A stretch of 64,000 nucleotides of DNA from Rhipicephalus microplus (GCF_043290135.1 NC_134702.1:89588317-89652316); one strand, 5' to 3'; shown: positions 23,057 to 34,570, numbered from the stretch's first letter. Numbers and translations are program-made. Notes: generated by a model from the letters alone, not told the origin.

Positions 23057-25023
23057 ATATCATCTGCATAGAGAGATATCTGCACGGAATCTGGTATGCG
23101 TTCAACGAGGCCGATCAGAACCAGGTTGAACAGTGTGGGGCTCAATACACCACCTTGAGGAACACCACGGTGTGTATAATGTTCAGAAGTCAGCCCATCA
23201 TCAGTTTGCATAAACAATGATCTCATATGTAGGTAGCATTGGATCCAGCGGTACACTCGCCCACCCAAACCAACTGACTCGAGGGCGTCAAGTATGGCTT
23301 CGTGAGAAACATTGTCATATGCTCCTTTGACATCTAAAAATAGTGCGACAGATAACCGTCTGCTCATTTTCTGGTGTTGTACGTAGGTCACCAGGTCAAT
23401 GACATTGTCAATGGAGCTCCGAAGACGACGAAAACCGGCCATGGCGTCTGGATATATTCTATGGCGTTCTAGGAACCACTCGAGTCTGGCAAGGATCATT
23501 CGCTCCATCAGCTTCCCTACGCAACTAGCCAGCGCTATTGGGCGGTATGATGTCAGCTCTAGAGGCGATTTTCCAGGTTTGAGAAGTGCAACCAACCGGC
23601 TTGTTTTCCACTCTCTGGGGACCGTTCCATCTCTCCAAGACTCATTGAATACTTCCAGCAAAGCACTTCGTGCTCGATCACCGAGATTGCATAATAGGCG
23701 GTATGATATGCCATCCGGCCCAGGCGATGACGATCGATTGCATGAAGCAAGAGCCACATTCAGTTCTTCCATTGAAAAAGGCAGGTCCAGGTGCGGGTCC
23801 AGTGAATGTGGCGTGTAATCAGCAGTAAGGGCTTCTGTGCAATTTGGCGGGCCCGCAATCTTCCTACAAAAGTCTTCCGCTACCTCGATATCCCTTCTAT
23901 TTTGGAAAAGGGCCAAGGCTTTAAACGGAAAACGTTGTTGGGGAAATATGCGTAGGCCTCGAACGGTTCGCCATATTTGAGAAAGCGGTTTGCGAGGGTC
24001 TAGACTCGCGCAAAATTTCGCCCACCGTTGAAACTCCAGTTTGTCTATACGACGCTGGATCTTCTTTTGCATGCGCCTGGCCATCCGTAGATCTTGAATG
24101 GATTTTGTGCGTCGATATCTACGCTCCGCACGCCGACGAATCGCACGGAGTCGCTCTAACTCCATGTCCGTTTCTGAGGGCCTTGAAGAATATGCCAGCG
24201 TGCGCATCGCACTCTGCGCTGCTTGTTTGATCGCTTGCTCAATGCCAGAGGTTAAGCCTTTTTCACAAGCGTGTTCAATGTTGGTTGTGAATGCTGAAAG
24301 ATCAATCCTCCGTACAGTTTTCGGCGGGTGGTTGCTAGCAAAGCCTTCGATGGTGAGATAACTGGGGATGTGATCGCTACCATGTGTCTCGATGTCTAAA
24401 AACCACTTAACGCTTGTGGCGAAGCGACGTGACACGAACGTCAAGTCCAAACAGCTGCTGTACGTTAATCCTCGCAGAAATGTAGGGCTCCCATCATTAA
24501 GTAGAGACAGTTCATGAGTCGATACAAATGAAGCCAGCCTCCGGCCCGTGGTATTGACTTTTGAACTTCCCCAGATTGGGTGGTGGGCGTTGAAGTCCCC
24601 TATAATTATCCACGGATCCGGTACGCTCGAAAGAATGTCATCCAGTCTTTGGCAATCAAAACGGGCTGAGGGAGATAAGTAGACACCTATTAATGTGAAG
24701 GTGAGGGTTTTCTGCTTCACAGTCAGGCAAATATATTGGTTCTCATCATGAGGCGACACAGGTTGAATGATGTAGGTAAGCTCCCGGCGAATATACACAA
24801 TGACCTTGCTGCTTTCGTTTCGGGTTTTGGACGGGATTGATTCGTAGCCGGATAGCCTGATCGGGTTTGATAATTTCGGTTCGCATATTACGATGATTGG
24901 GAAACGGTTAGAAAACACGTGCTGACGAAAATCGGAAATCCGTGATCTAAGTCCTCTTGCGTTCCACTGGATGACTGATGCTTCTCTGACGTCTTTGCGG
25001 AACGATTGTTGATCTCCTGCCAT
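22909..25023 (-). CDS. LINE ORF2, first part: AP-type endonuclease and reverse transcriptase
   Basis: ATG at 25023 opens a 704-codon frame. The APE-type endonuclease occupies roughly residues 15-230: IQWNARGLRSR, a metal-binding Glu in CEPKL, IIGDFNAHHPIWGS and the SDHIPSYL catalytic His motif. A basic linker (RRRAERRYRRTK) precedes the reverse transcriptase (about 440 on), which shows SYRPIALASCVGKLMERM, LFLDVKGAYDNVSH, GVPQGGVLSPTLFN and catalytic SLYADDI. Immediately after YADD the frame is lost by a 1-nt indel near 23050. The rest of RT continues in another frame from about 23056. All catalytic residues looked for are present up to that point. Confidence 0.92.
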   Translation of the reverse strand: MAGDQQSFRKDVREASVIQWNARGLRSRISDFRQHVFSNRFPIIVICEPKLSNPIRLSGYESIPSKTRNESSKVIVYIRRELTYIIQPVSPHDENQYICLTVKQKTLTFTLIGVYLSPSARFDCQRLDDILSSVPDPWIIIGDFNAHHPIWGSSKVNTTGRRLASFVSTHELSLLNDGSPTFLRGLTYSSCLDLTFVSRRFATSVKWFLDIETHGSDHIPSYLTIEGFASNHPPKTVRRIDLSAFTTNIEHACEKGLTSGIEQAIKQAAQSAMRTLAYSSRPSETDMELERLRAIRRRAERRYRRTKSIQDLRMARRMQKKIQRRIDKLEFQRWAKFCASLDPRKPLSQIWRTVRGLRIFPQQRFPFKALALFQNRRDIEVAEDFCRKIAGPPNCTEALTADYTPHSLDPHLDLPFSMEELNVALASCNRSSSPGPDGISYRLLCNLGDRARSALLEVFNESWRDGTVPREWKTSRLVALLKPGKSPLELTSYRPIALASCVGKLMERMILARLEWFLERHRIYPDAMAGFRRLRSSIDNVIDLVTYVQHQKMSRRLSVALFLDVKGAYDNVSHEAILDALESVGLGGRVYRWIQCYLHMRSLFMQTDDGLTSEHYTHRGVPQGGVLSPTLFNLVLIGLVERIPDSVQISLYADDICAWTSGVTRLRYVRDSRKQRIQYRRTLENKASRFLLRNRRLSRSRGRQ

Positions 25024-25027
25024 GACT

Positions 25028-26416
25028 CTACGCGAGGGAGGCGAGGACTGGGCTCAGCGCGTCCAACACCTGTAACCCGCTTCGAGCGGTTGGAGTTCCC
25101 AGGCTTCTTAGTATGTCTGCCATGACAGCGACGAGGGATCGTAACATCGGGATGATCTGTCGATCGACCCTTGACACATCCTCAACGGAAGTAGACTCGG
25201 TGGAAGGTGTAGGGCGGCGAGGACTCGCAGGAGGCTCCTTTGCCGGCTGCGTACGCGGAAGCGTAGGCCACTCATCCGCAGCTGTGAGCTTCTCCACTTC
25301 ATTTCGCTTCGTGCTTACTACTTCACTCGTGCTCGGAGGAAATGGGTTATGCGCAACACTCTGTCCTACACGCCTCCGTCGGCGACTACGTCGCCGCCGT
25401 ACCCTTTCAGCAGCCTCTCTGTGGGTTGAATTGTCCCTAACCATTTGTTTGATAATGGCGATTTCCTTCTTAATCCGAGGGCATTCCTTGGATGCAGCAT
25501 CATGCGGACCATCACAGTTTCTGCACTTCAGACTTGTTGCCCGACATGCGTCTGCAGTGTGCGGCTCAGCGCATCGGGGGCATGCTGTGGTGTTTGTACA
25601 TACACTCTTGATGTGACCAATTTTCATGCAGTTATGGCACTGGAGTGGTTTAGAGACAAATGGTCGAACAGGATGTCGGAAGTGTCCCACTTTGACATGC
25701 GACGGAATGGAATCTCCTTTGAACATTATCTTTACACATCGGGTGTTTCCGAGGCGAAGTACATTCGCGATGAGAACTCCTTCGTTCGCTGGTTTTATGA
25801 GAGTTGGGAGGTCCGAATTTGCTATGGCCAAATCAATGTCGTAGATTACTCCCGCCGTGCAGGCACCGTCCATTGGAATAACCGGTCGAACTTTGATGCC
25901 TCCCAAATCTGATACTCTGCGAAGCTTGTCTATGGCGCTGGCAGTCATTGTGTCCACAGCTAGAATATTCTTCCGCGTGTTCACCCGGATATCCTTAATG
26001 TCGTTTGGTGCTACCCCCTCAAAGTACATAGAGAGAGCTTGCCTGTTTACTGCTCGAAGGCTGATGGTGGAGTCCTCGGGCATGAAGAGGATGGTGTGCG
26101 GCCAGCATTCTCCTTTTGACTGAGACGTTAATGTCCCTGCTGGTGAAGACGACTTGATACTTCTTCTTTTGGCCTTCCTGCTTCTCACGGTCTCGAAGTC
26201 GTCATCCGACGAGTCGTCGCCAGTGGCCGAGTACAGTTCCGTGTCCTCGCTGGTGCTCGAACAGGTGCTTCGTTTCCGCGACGAGCTTGCCAAAGGTGGT
26301 CTATGGTCGGACAGAGCCGCAGAAGGCTCCACGTCCACAGCCATGATGCAGTGACTATCACCGTTGGCCTCACTGGTTCTGGGCCAGGCGCGCTGATTTA
26401 CCGAGGAGCTCGCCAT
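25028..26416 (-). CDS. LINE ORF1, gag-like nucleic-acid-binding protein
   Basis: This is an uninterrupted frame of 462 codons from the first in-frame ATG (26416-26414), with an upstream TTG extension possible to 26515. The N-terminal third is low-complexity, Ser/Thr rich and charged. Three consecutive zinc knuckles follow: CHNCMKIGHIKSVC (CX2CX4HX4C), CPRCAEPHTADAC and CRNCDGPHDAASKEC. An Arg-rich block RRRRSRRRRR comes next, then a proline-rich tail. This layout is standard for ORF1 of Jockey/I elements, which coats the element RNA for target-primed reverse transcription. It ends 4 nt before the ORF2 ATG, so ORF2 is probably translated by reinitiation. No break is seen. Confidence 0.93.
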   Translation of the reverse strand: MASSSVNQRAWPRTSEANGDSHCIMAVDVEPSAALSDHRPPLASSSRKRSTCSSTSEDTELYSATGDDSSDDDFETVRSRKAKRRSIKSSSPAGTLTSQSKGECWPHTILFMPEDSTISLRAVNRQALSMYFEGVAPNDIKDIRVNTRKNILAVDTMTASAIDKLRRVSDLGGIKVRPVIPMDGACTAGVIYDIDLAIANSDLPTLIKPANEGVLIANVLRLGNTRCVKIMFKGDSIPSHVKVGHFRHPVRPFVSKPLQCHNCMKIGHIKSVCTNTTACPRCAEPHTADACRATSLKCRNCDGPHDAASKECPRIKKEIAIIKQMVRDNSTHREAAERVRRRRSRRRRRVGQSVAHNPFPPSTSEVVSTKRNEVEKLTAADEWPTLPRTQPAKEPPASPRRPTPSTESTSVEDVSRVDRQIIPMLRSLVAVMADILRSLGTPTARSGLQVLDALSPVLASLA

Positions 26417-26612
26417 AGCAGACCTCTGGCTGGGCGGACCAGTGGATGACTCCGCGTCCGTCGCCTTGGGGCAGGGAGCAGCGTCTCCCGTAAAAAGCGA
26501 AAAACTTGATAACAATGCTCGGAGCCGAAAGCAGAAGCGTTCTGTGAAGAGACACTTCGTCGTCGTCCCTTTGGGGCGTAAAATTACCTATAATAATATT
26601 AAGAAAAAGTTG

Positions 26613-27949
26613 TTTTCTTAACGCTCATATTCTATGAGTCTATAAGTTAGAGATTCAATTTTTTGTGTTGCTTTACACAGAAACAGCACATTGTTCCAGA
26701 TGACACCAGACAATTTCGTACAGTTGTTGAAGCACTCCTTCGGGCTATGTAAATTCATTGTATGAAATTTTTTATTACGACGGGTGACAGAGCGTTTCAT
26801 ATCAGATTAGGCGAAGTGGGTGACAAACCAATACTGTCTATAGCAAGGGCCTCCAGCTCAGTTCAGCTGGCAGGCTGTAGCTAGAATATTTATACTCCTG
26901 CAAGGGCCAGGGCAGTTAAGAACCTTTAGCTTGTGAGAGGGATGTAAAGCTCGAACAATCTTTCTCCTGATGTACAAATTAGATAAAACGCATCTCATAT
27001 ACCTGAAAATGGTTCCTTTCTGAAGAATGTTGGACGTCATGGCTCGAGAAACGCGTCGCTACTGAATGACTCAATTTTGGACGCTGATACTGAAATTTGG
27101 AGCTTTTGCTTCGAGATACTGTTTTAATACATGTTTTTTTCGAACAAAAAAGTCTGAGGCCAGTCACGTATATGCAGGACATATACAGAGCTACTGAAGC
27201 AAAATTAAAAAGAAGATATGGTAGACAATCATGTGTTGGACGGGTGGCTTTATCGTGTCCTATAGAATCACGCACCGCAACTGTGCACGTGTGATTACGG
27301 GTCTAAATTTCTTTCCGCGCTTCACCGCGCACTGTTGTTCACGCTGTTTGCTTTCTTCGAAGATTTAAAGCAACACTGAAGAACAAAACAATTGGGCGTT
27401 CAATTCAGAAATCATGAAAACATCGCTCTTACTCCAAAGTGACGCTTTGTAAGCGTGAAAACACGCAAAAAGTAAATAAAAATGGGGGCGCCACTTTTGA
27501 ATTCTCATACCGAACACCATGATGTCATGTACTTTGAAGGCATGGAGTTGGTCTTACGTTGCTTCTAAGCAATAAAAATGGAGTGTATTTGCCTCTGTGG
27601 GTGCCGTAGACCTAGCATATCAAATATGAAAAAATTTATCGATCCATAGTCTTGAAAAATAGTATATTTTGAAATTTACAGATATTTTGGCAAGAAATTT
27701 AAAATTGATACTTGAAGCCTAACTTTCTCTGCTTTTAATGAACTCATAATAATGAAACATGTGTCATTAGAGTATTCAGAACGTGGGTTGTCAAAGTAAT
27801 TCAAGTCTACGTTTTTTTTCCAGTGTCCCATTATAATATTTGATTATCAGCACACTGCAGTTTCCCCAAATGAATGTATTGCAGGGTAAGCGCAATTTTT
27901 CTTTTGAAACATAGCCAGATGCTACACATTGTTATCTTCCAGTACTCAC
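26613..27949. other. Intron 1 of gene A, proximal part
   Basis: AT-rich, no exon or repeat head recognised. It includes the region next to the exon 1 donor. Confidence 0.4.
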
Positions 27950-28256
27950 GTCTTATGGTCCAAGGCTCCAACTTTAGAAAGCCACGCAGTGTTCTCAGAA
28001 GGCCCACTTTGCACTCGGGGCTCACGTCGGCTCTGAATAGCTTGAACTTTACAGAAGACGGAATGCTGGCGAAGCCACGAGCCATCGCACTTCGTAGCAC
28101 CGACAAGTAGTCAACGTCATATTGAACATCTTTCGCAGGGTCGGCGTTCGGCGCAGCTGACACAAGACGATTAATGCCGAATGTGTCCGTTAACCTTTGA
28201 GACACCGAGCCTCCGACTAAGAGGAATAGAAATCCGCTGAGTACCACGTAGTTCAT
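27950..28256 (-). CDS. NRF-6-like acyltransferase gene A, exon 1 with signal peptide
   Basis: I start translation at ATG 28256-28254 because it opens a classic signal peptide, MNYVVLSGFLFLLVGGSVSQ. Codons upstream lack another ATG. About 80 residues of the secreted NRF domain follow, including FRADVSPECKVGLLRTLRGF and LEPWTIR, where the Cys and the following amphipathic helix are family hallmarks. The exon ends at a GTGAGT donor (27949-27944) in phase 1. With exons 2-6 it gives 330 codons: signal peptide, extracellular NRF domain, first membrane helix and the HGLRF start of the acyltransferase-3 domain. Exons for the remaining membrane helices lie left of the window. No TATA box is evident upstream. 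A diverged relic of this exon lies at 33863-33957. Confidence 0.92.
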
Positions 28257-28274
28257 CTTACTGGGTGCCACCAA

Positions 28275-28450
28275 ATTGAATACCTGGCCTAAAGTAACTG
28301 TACCAGAATCATAGCTTCTGTCACTAGCACCGTGGTGTTTTGTCGATTGACGGAGTACACGGCAGAAAGTGTCTCGTATCTACCGAGGAACATCCATCCG
28401 AGTATAGAATTCTTCGTTGCGGCAGACTGTATAGTCGATGAGCTGGTGAT
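28275..28450 (-). promoter_or_regulatory. 5' flank of gene A, conserved in two duplicated copies
   Basis: The stretch 28301-28440 is clearly similar to 31711-31865 and 34571-34720. Shared landmarks are a ccagaatca block, tggtgttttgtcgat, gcagaaag and ttgcggcagactgta. Conservation of this block upstream of the start suggests 5' UTR or promoter sequence carried along in duplications. No core promoter element is obvious. Confidence 0.5.
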
Positions 28451-31400
28451 GATGCAAAACTTGGGGCATCAGTGCGTCACCATATATTTGCAACAAGATT
28501 CATCGCTACTGGAACACTAACATTCACTTTAGCTTTTTTGGTATTCTATTTAGTCACGCAGCGTCACTTGCAGTGGCGGTATTGCACATTCGTTTTGAAG
28601 GATTACCCAAAGTCAGGCGCGTGGATCGATTGCGTAGCAAGTAATTGAAAGGTAGAATACATTTCACGCGTGAGGCCGCTGGAAACGGTAGCGGATGCCG
28701 ACTAGTGTGTGAAAAAAATAAGAAATAAACATGGCACTTTAAAAGTACGAATACCAGTAATTAACGTCATCGCACTTAGGAAACGGCGGCAGCGCTTTCG
28801 ACACGTTGTTTGTTGAAAGGCTGAATATATTGACGTGTGAGCATTTTAGGCGACTTATCAACTACCGAATCTGTCAGCACGTAACGTGCAACACGATGCA
28901 CTTCGTAAGGAGGTTCTAGAAAACGTTCCTGAGGATAAGTTTCGAGCGCACACCTTCGTTATCATGGCGACGAAAACATTCATGTGCCGGTCGTCTGACT
29001 TTTATAGCCGACTCTCTCTTCAAACCTGATTTCACACTGAGAGTATTTCAGGTGAATGCGCGCCCCTTCGGTGTCGTCCTTTGAAACCTCATTTTATGAA
29101 TTCCTCTTCAGCGTCATGAATCTGCCATAGTGGTAGAGAATACTGCTGCTGGTTCCCACTCCCTCTTTCCCCATGCCTCAGTCGAACCATTCACCATCAT
29201 TTTTCCATGAAAATGTAGCACGCCAGGAACCACCAAGACTTCGGCGACACATTTTTTCACCGGAAATGACGTCAACAATGCGCACGAGTAGTGGTGTTCA
29301 ATAACTCTAACATGGTGTGAGTAGGTGATCTTGGCCGAAGTTCCGTGTTCAATCGATCCTGCTCTTTTGGCGGTGACATCGCTTTATTTGGTTCCGCTAC
29401 AACCATCAACTACTGCAGCAAGCACAAGCATCTATGACCAGAAGGGCTTGTTTGATGGTTAATGATAGATGTTAGTCGTTGGGATAAAGATGTACCAGGA
29501 AGCGTGAATGGGTGTGCATTCGCGGTAAAACGCCAATAGACATTGCGCAGGGTCTCGTATCAACGCACAGTAAACGTTACACTACTTCTGTAAGGTCGCG
29601 TTTTAAGGTCATGTTTTACGGAATCATGTTACGGAGGAATCAACCACGTTATTTTTATTTCTCAGGGCTATGCAGGTTTTCGAATAATGGTGAACAAAAA
29701 ACCAATTATGACGTATTCGAATTACGGTTCACTTCTGACCTTTACCCGAGAAAGCAGTCAAAACATGACACGCCTTTGACCAAGGCAAGTCATTACTTCA
29801 TTTTCATTTTCATGTCCAATGTGGAGGTTGCTTTCTTCGGCCTTGATCACTGAGTAAGCATATTTTTTATACACCATAGCTTATACGAAGAAGGTTGTGG
29901 GGTAGTTGGTTATGCAGCGGAACGTCGTCCCCATAGGGAGAACTTTGTGCACACCCTAAGGTGAGTACCCGATGCAAGGCTTCCTACACTAGTTCGATTC
30001 ACTTCTAGTACAAATAAACGCTCATAGGAGATTGTCGTCGCGGAGTGTTATTGCGGCAAGGCGCATGCCACAATCTGCCCCCGAAGGGGCATGCCGCACA
30101 CGTCATCGGCAACCCTATTTGAAGCAATCTGTAGCCCCTATGATTTTCTGCCAAGGCGTAGTTTAGATATTCGGCAATAACTACCACGTACGCCCATAAG
30201 CTGTAGCTTGAAGATTTCCTTTCCCACAGCCCATGACTGAACCAGCCATATTTCATAGAAACTTCCTCTAAATAATTGCGGTTTTTTAATCTTCCATTCT
30301 TGGTGAAGTTCCTCGGCGTGTCTAACCAGACTCGAGTTAAATTCAATCTTTCGTGCTGATGGCATAACTGCCCTTAGTTTATGACTCCGCTCCAGCCTGA
30401 GTCAAGGCTTATATTTTGCCATTTACTTCCCTCAAAGCAACTTGAACAAAAGTGGACTCTGCAGCTGCTTTTTTCACATGATGTTTCATTCCTGGTTGTC
30501 CAGTGTTGTGGGTCAATGAGCTTTCCTCTTGTTGACCATCATGTGCCTCCTTTTTGCCTGCTTAGTGTAGTAAAGATACGCCAAGTGACTAGAAAAATTA
30601 GTAAGTGGATGAGGCAAAATAAATGTTAATTATGTAATAGTGAATAAAGTGCTAAAGGGAATGAACAGTTTATTAAACATTAAAAAGTAAGAATGAATGA
30701 CAGTTGAATGACTCGTAAGATGAACTGAAATAACCTTTCAAACGTGGAAGCTTATTTCGCGGACGATGACTGAGGTGGTCCTGCGTGTATATCGAATGGT
30801 GACTTCCAGGCGACAGGAATAGATAAATGAACCGAAAGGCACAATGCGATTTACTGAGTACATCGAAGTAGCTTGATGGGGTCCTGAAGCACTTTTCAAG
30901 GTAAACATCGAATGACGTCAGCATCGGAGTCTATTGCTGCACGAGGTGACTGGCGCAAAACTGTCTCTATTCCGTCAAGAACGAGGGAAGATTGAGGGCT
31001 ATGCGGCACTTAGCCACATTATCTTTATTCTCATACTGATCAGCGCGCAGAATAAGGTGGACACACAGAGAGATAGCACAGGGGAAAATTAATAATGTCA
31101 GGAAGCAAAAGTAGCGGCTCTTTGTAAACTCTCTTGGGGGAGCTACTGCAAGTACAGTCGCTAGGTACTTCCTACGTGATGGAGAGAAGGGTAAACTTAA
31201 GGGGCCAATTTTATTGCTAGACACAATATTATGCAGAACTGACCGACGATTGTACCAAGGAAGGTATAGGGGATGCTATTAGAAGTAATTGTTATTTAAT
31301 TGTGAAGAAAGAAAAGTAGACGAAAAGATAACTTGCCATGGACAGGGACCAAACCTGTTACCTTCGAATATACGTCAAAGTTATTTTTAGATGTCGGAAG

Positions 31401-31690
31401 CACCGGCTGTGCCACTATTAGATTTATTTACGAGGAAACCAGCTACTCTCAACGCATTTCTAACATATTATGTGCACTTTTCCTTTGTGGCTGCCGATGA
31501 GTAATTATAGCTGTATTCATGTGCGATTGGTGGGAACCTGTAACCCACGCATGTTGCATAGCATGACGTCTGGTCGTCATTTTACTCTTCTATCACGCTT
31601 CATTACAAGTATGGCTGGTAGGGCTCATTGCGATCTGCGCCAGTAGAACAAACAGCTACAAGCTGACGAGTGCGTTCTTTTTTATCTATG
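28451..31690. other. Intergenic, between NRF gene A and relic copies
   Basis: No confident gene. At 29295-29400 there is a possible tRNA-like SINE head. At 30138-30365 (minus) and 30967-31224 (minus) there are open frames without family signature or splice support. A sequence resembling a widely repeated tick motif (cagcgcgcagaataaggtgg) lies at 31040-31060. Confidence 0.35.
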
Positions 31691-31710
31691 TCACCTGATC
31701 GATTATCTGG

Positions 31711-31870
31711 GGTCCAGTAATTGCAGCGAAATCGGAGTCTATATCAGCTGCAGAGTGGCGTTTTGTCGATAGACTGAATCCACCGCAGAAAGCATATGTT
31801 CATGTCTTCTATCCTCTGAAAAACATCAATATGTGCATTACATTTTTGTTGCAGCAGACTGCATAACATA
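31711..31870 (-). repeat. Diverged copy of the gene A 5' flank
   Basis: It shares the order cagctgcagagtggcgtttt, gtcgatagactga, gcagaaagcatatg and ttgttgcagcagactgcata with 28301-28440 and with 34571-34720. No exon relic is visible next to it. Confidence 0.6.
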
Positions 31871-32280
31871 TAAGTTCTTCATGACGTAAAGCTTGTGAGA
31901 TGGATGCTGCACCGCATAAATTGCGGCGAAATTCGTCGTAGCTGCAGAGCTACTATTTTCACCCTGGAAACTACTTTCACGCTGGAAATTGTTGAACGTA
32001 GACGAAGTTCTTGTGAGCTGTGCGTAAACGTGGTTCAGCGAGGAGCAGGCTCTCTGTTCGGCATAAAGAAAACAGGAAAACCTTAACACTGTACAGGATT
32101 CATGTGAACACAACGCACACTTGAGTTTTATTGTTATTTCATGCAGCACGAACATGTCACATTTTCAACAGCGTTGTACCCTTGCTGCCAAGAAAATCAG
32201 ATAGTTATTTTGAGGTGGCGACTCGGTCGGGTAAAATTTCAGTCCGCTCTTAACTTCCTAACACGTGGAAAGAAGCATTG

Positions 32281-32518
32281 ATTAATCGATATGTGTGGTT
32301 TAACGCCCCAAAATCACCATATGATTATGAAAGCGGCGGTATAGTGCAGGGCTCAAGAAGTTCCGGCCACCTGGGGTTCTTTATTGCGCACCCAAATTTC
32401 AGCACACGGGCCTACAGCATTTTCGACTCCATCGAAAATGCCGCTACCGCAGCCGGGATTCGATCCCGTGACTTGCGGGTCAGCAGCCGAGTACCTTAGC
32501 CACTAGACCAGTGGCAAG
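32281..32518 (-). repeat. Ruka SINE, full length
   Basis: The tRNA-like head is at the right end: read on the minus strand it gives ggtctagtggctaaggtact and the B box gggatcgaatcccgg. The body ends at the left with gggcgttaaacc. About 235 bp. Confidence 0.9.
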
Positions 32519-33137
32519 ATGCACTTCCCACTGAAAAAAATCTGACTAAACCGACATTTCTAAGTCAGTCTGATGCAAATATTTTCCATGTGCTCGTAGA
32601 AAAAAAGCAGCAATTCGTCTATTGGTGTGTGGCCAAGAACATATAGAACTGTCGCAAGGCTGAACTAAAATTGTGGCATATTTGCTTCGTGGACACCAAC
32701 GAACTAGCAAAGCCTGTGGCATGCCCTTAGCAAAGCTAGTGCATTTCGATGTTTTGCTGTATCACTGCTCTGTAGCCAGTACTTGTTGTTATGCTTTAAG
32801 GCGGTAGCATAGTTTTATTTCATCTTGACAGGGATACGAGCCATGAAAAGATGAACCAAAACAGCTTCACTGTTAAAATCGGCCTTTTATTTGCAATGTC
32901 GCAAGTTAAAGTACGTACGACGCGCTGCTGTATAGTATCCTTTGTTCACATGTATCGAAACCAACAAACAAGCGATTTAACTCCTAAATGGAAACATTTT
33001 TTATCTGCTTGAGCGACAAAATAGCGCGAAGATTCATCTCCACTTCTGAGCCCGTAGTTACGAGATTTCCGCGGTCAAAACCCTTCGCAGCAATTTATGC
33101 AAATCCTAAAACTGCTCCTTGCAGACGACAATGAACT
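32519..33137. other. Part of a diverged segmental duplication
   Basis: The stretch 32990-33128 (gtagttacgagatttccgcg, then aatttatgcaaatcctaaa and gaactg) resembles 35520-35636. The spacing to the duplicated 5' flank fits a paralogous segment. No exon recognised. Confidence 0.45.
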
Positions 33138-33370
33138 GCCCCGCCGCGGTGGTCTAGTGGCTAAGGTACTCGGCTGCTGACCCGCAGATCGCGGGATTGA
33201 ATCCCGTTTGCGGCGACTGCATTTCCGATGGAGGCGGAAATACTGTAGGCCTGTGTGCTCAGATTTGGGTGCAGGTTAAAGAACCCCAGGTGGTCGAAAT
33301 TTCTGGAGCCCTCCACAACGGCGTCTCTCATATTCATATGATGGTTTTGGTACGTTAAACCCCACATATC
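33138..33370 (+). repeat. Ruka SINE, full length
   Basis: Head ccgccgcggtggtctagtgg, A box gtggctaaggt, B box gggattgaatccc, body with gttaaagaaccccaggtggt and 3' end tacgttaaaccccacatatc. It is not a working tRNA gene: it continues into the SINE body and no cloverleaf with a proper acceptor stem closes. Confidence 0.92.
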
Positions 33371-33516
33371 TATCTAATGCTCCATCAGAACATTAAGTAC
33401 ATCATTAGCGCTTGTGAATGAATCGTTTCAGATAGGCCCTCAATACGCTCACTACTTAAATTCACAACGACATTGATGCATATCTATCTCTTGACTCAGA
33501 GCAATAGAAAAATTTT

Positions 33517-33517
<1 letters not shown>

Positions 33518-33587
<70 letters not shown>
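33518..33587. repeat. (GAAA)n microsatellite
   Basis: About 17 GAAA units. Confidence 0.97.
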
Positions 33588-33862
33588 GTTTGGCATAGTC
33601 AACTTCTCACTGACTGCTTCGCGTGAAATAGGTTACTAGAGTGCATGGCATCCAACGGAACTTTTCTTTTGTTCACTGTGGTACAATGAACGTAAGCGAA
33701 GCAACGGCAGTTCAAAGCTTGTCCCCTTCTTCTGCTTCACTGATGTGTGTCATCCAAGCTTTTTACCTCATTGACGTGGCGAATTGCCTAATGAGTTAGC
33801 TAGTGAATTGAATGTCGGGTAAAAAGATTTCTTTTTGCCTGACACAAAGCATGTGACCCGTC

Positions 33863-33957
33863 ATGGTGCAGTGTCCTAGCTTCAGGAGCATGCGTAGTGT
33901 TTTCAGGATGCTCAGTCCACACCATGAGCTCACGTTGGCTCTGAAAGTATTAGAAAT
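33863..33957 (-). pseudogene. Relic of an NRF-6-like first exon
   Basis: About 95 bp align by eye with 27955-28050, the 3' half of gene A exon 1. On the minus strand the relic still reads FRANVSSWCGLSILKTLRML, against FRADVSPECKVGLLRTLRGF in gene A, so the Cys and the helix survive. The donor side has lost the EPWTIR end. The duplicated 5' flank lies about 0.65 kb upstream (34571-34720), with a SINE inserted between. This marks a dead or dying extra gene copy between genes A and B. Confidence 0.75.
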
Positions 33958-34127
33958 ATTGGGATTTTTGCTTCAAAAATCACTAATATGGTTACGAGGG
34001 AAGCAGTAGAGAAAGTTTTTTGGCGGTTTCGGAAATCTTGTGGTCTTTATATTGCTTTGATATTGCACAGTACACAGCGACTGCGGACAGTTTGAGCAAC
34101 ACGTAAACAAAAATATTATCCGCTACA

Positions 34128-34345
34128 GTGGAGCAGTGGCTACAGTGCTGGACTTCGGCGAAGGTCGTGATTTGATCCCGGCCGAGGCGGTCTCAATTTA
34201 ATGATGGGGAATTTCAAACCTGAATACTGTGCGATGTCCGTGCGAATTATTCAACACCAGATGATCGATAGTTCCGGAACGCTTCAGAACATTGTCTCTC
34301 ATACTCGTGTCGTATGTTTGGGATGAAGAACCCCAAATAATGTTA
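34128..34345 (+). repeat. Ruka-like SINE, diverged
   Basis: Head ccgctacagtggagcagtgg, B box gtgatttgatcccggcc, body with ttccggaacgcttcagaaca and tctctcatactcgtgtcgta. Confidence 0.75.
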
Positions 34346-34570
34346 GAAACCAGAGTGTTGCCAAAGCACCGACGTGCAGTCAACCTAATCTGAAACGTCC
34401 CGAGTATAATACCAGCGCTTAGTACATCTGACACCGGATGTGTAGATCTGACACCGGGAAGTGTACGATACATTGTGCGCATGAGAGGCTCGAGCCAACA
34501 GAAAGCGCAACCTGCTCATGGCCGCGTTCCTCATTTAACGAGTGTCATCAGATCGAGCGCTGGACCTACA

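Larger units (their letters stand above)
21183..26569 (-). mobile_element. Full-length I-clade LINE (ORF1 and ORF2 with endonuclease, RT and RNase H)
   Basis: The element is bounded by a 13-bp direct repeat, tttggggcgtaaa, at 21170-21182 and 26570-26582, which is its target-site duplication inside a Ruka-like SINE. It has a 5' UTR (26569-26417), a gag-like ORF1, ORF2, and a 3' UTR with the signature ccagtgcagggtagcaaacc and a short (TCTC)n 3' end. It is 5387 bp long. An RNase H domain after RT places it in the I clade rather than Jockey proper. Only two lesions are seen in ORF2: a frameshift near 23050 and a nonsense TAG at 22028-22030. It lies in intron 1 of gene A, same strand as the gene. 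Confidence 0.93.

Noticed and set aside
24098..26354. Several plus-strand frames of 60-170 codons
   Set aside because: They are antisense shadows of the intact LINE ORF1 and ORF2.
30967..31224. Minus-strand frame with a hydrophobic core (FLTLLIFPCAISLCVHLILR)
   Set aside because: The underlying DNA resembles a widely dispersed tick repeat; there is no splice context or family match.
33138..33215. tRNA gene (A box and B box present)
   Set aside because: The sequence continues into a SINE body, a related copy lies at 32281-32518, and no acceptor stem closes; it is a Ruka SINE head.
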